DNA of 64,000 nt from Pseudomonas citronellolis (GTDB lineage: Bacteria > Pseudomonadota > Gammaproteobacteria > Pseudomonadales > Pseudomonadaceae): positions 186,001 through 250,000 of the forward strand of contig NZ_FOLS01000001.1 in the NCBI RefSeq assembly GCF_900112375.1. The letters run 5' to 3'. The position numbers and the translations under genes were made by a program. The notes beneath the pieces are model-generated. The model saw nothing but the letters and a program-made list of their open reading frames with translations, did no database searches and was not told where the DNA came from. This document shows positions 63,707 to 64,000 of the stretch, one piece after another (the first letter of the stretch is position 1; the number at the start of each line of letters is the position of its first letter).

Positions 63707-64000
63707 TCAGCGCTTGCGCAGGATCACGCTGCCGATGGAATAGCCGGCGCCGAAGGAGCTGAGCACGCCGATGGAGCCGGCGGGCAGGTCCTCGTGGTAC
63801 TTGTGCAGGGCGATCACCGAGCCGGCCGAGCTGGTGTTGGCGTAGGTGTCGAGGATCACCGGCGCCTCGTGGGCCTCGGCGTCGCGGCCGAGCAGCTTGC
63901 GGGTGATCAGCAGGTTCATGTTGAGGTTGGCCTGGTGCAGCCAGAAGCGCTTGACGTCGCCGACCGGGATGTCGTTCTGCGCCAGGTGCTCGCCGATCAG
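63707..64000 (-). CDS. 3-oxoacyl-ACP synthase III (FabH-like), C-terminal part
   Basis: The last 97 residues of a ketoacyl-ACP synthase III, truncated at the right edge. The catalytic His lies in FWLHQANLNMNLLI and the catalytic Asn in DTYANTSSAGSVIALHKY; SFGAGYSIGSVILRKR is the usual end. It condenses acyl-CoA with malonyl-ACP. It is transcribed toward the ECF sigma gene with a four-base gap, so they may share a transcript. Confidence 0.9.
   Translation of the reverse strand: MIGEHLAQNDIPVGDVKRFWLHQANLNMNLLITRKLLGRDAEAHEAPVILDTYANTSSAGSVIALHKYHEDLPAGSIGVLSSFGAGYSIGSVILRKR

Overview
The window is a chromosomal segment of a high-GC Pseudomonas, most likely of the P. aeruginosa/nitroreducens/citronellolis side of the genus. 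The evidence is the aerobic cobalamin cluster behind a B12 riboswitch, the ddaR/ddaH pair with a sigma-54 promoter, an OprD-type porin, DUF2790 and FUSC proteins, and many Pseudomonas-type REP palindromes. No replicon origin, phage, transposase, integrase or CRISPR array was found. Both edges cut genes: a TRAP-transporter binding protein on the left and a FabH-like ketoacyl-ACP synthase III on the right.

Layout. 0-8.4 kb: dctP-like fragment, a LysR regulator divergent from a FUSC efflux protein, a tandem REP array, a DUF2790 secreted protein, a zinc phospholipase C/P1-nuclease-like exoprotein and an MFS exporter. 8.4-17.9 kb: a ten-gene cobalamin operon on the minus strand (cobO-cobB-bluB-cbiB-cobD-cobQ-cobU-cobT-cobC-cobS), almost all genes overlapping by 1-4 bp, behind a cobalamin riboswitch. 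It covers corrin amidation, adenosylation, aminopropanol attachment, lower-ligand synthesis and nucleotide-loop assembly. 17.9-23.6 kb: a second FUSC protein divergent from a four-gene Mla/Pqi-like lipid ABC transporter. 23.6-26.3 kb: a Fic protein and cobF coupled to a small lipoprotein. 26.3-32.9 kb: an unusual minus-strand group of three SPFH (HflK/HflC-like) proteins, an exported protein and a P1B metal ATPase, two of them with His-rich N-termini. 33-37.3 kb: D-cysteine desulfhydrase plus a cystine ABC importer, then a pirin.

37.3-46.4 kb: an AT-richer, probably horizontally acquired surface-glycan cluster next to a tRNA-Ala. It encodes a sugar aminotransferase, two GT-C-like membrane proteins, a flippase-like protein, an acetyltransferase, an SDR epimerase, an ATP-grasp ligase and a GT2 polyprenyl-phosphate glycosyltransferase. 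46.4-54.8 kb: O-methyltransferase, two NlpC/P60 lipoproteins, a sirtuin, ddaR/ddaH with an amino-acid permease, a Tag-like glycosylase and ttcA. 54.8-64 kb: DnaJ-related and Yip1 proteins, SprT, an AMACR-like/acyl-CoA dehydrogenase pair, an OprD porin, a DedA-rhodanese fusion, a long REP array, and an ECF sigma/zinc-finger anti-sigma pair.

The observations most worth following are: (i) a MITE-like composite palindromic element of about 180 bp present in two full copies, with a half copy lying in frame inside cbiB; (ii) tandem two-palindrome REP units with a 172-181 bp period at two distant loci; (iii) the SPFH trio/His-rich/P1B-ATPase group; (iv) the glycan cluster with an ATP-grasp enzyme and two GT-C candidates; and (v) a duplicated N-terminus in cobQ. 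All functional calls rest on reading motifs by eye; no database search was run.
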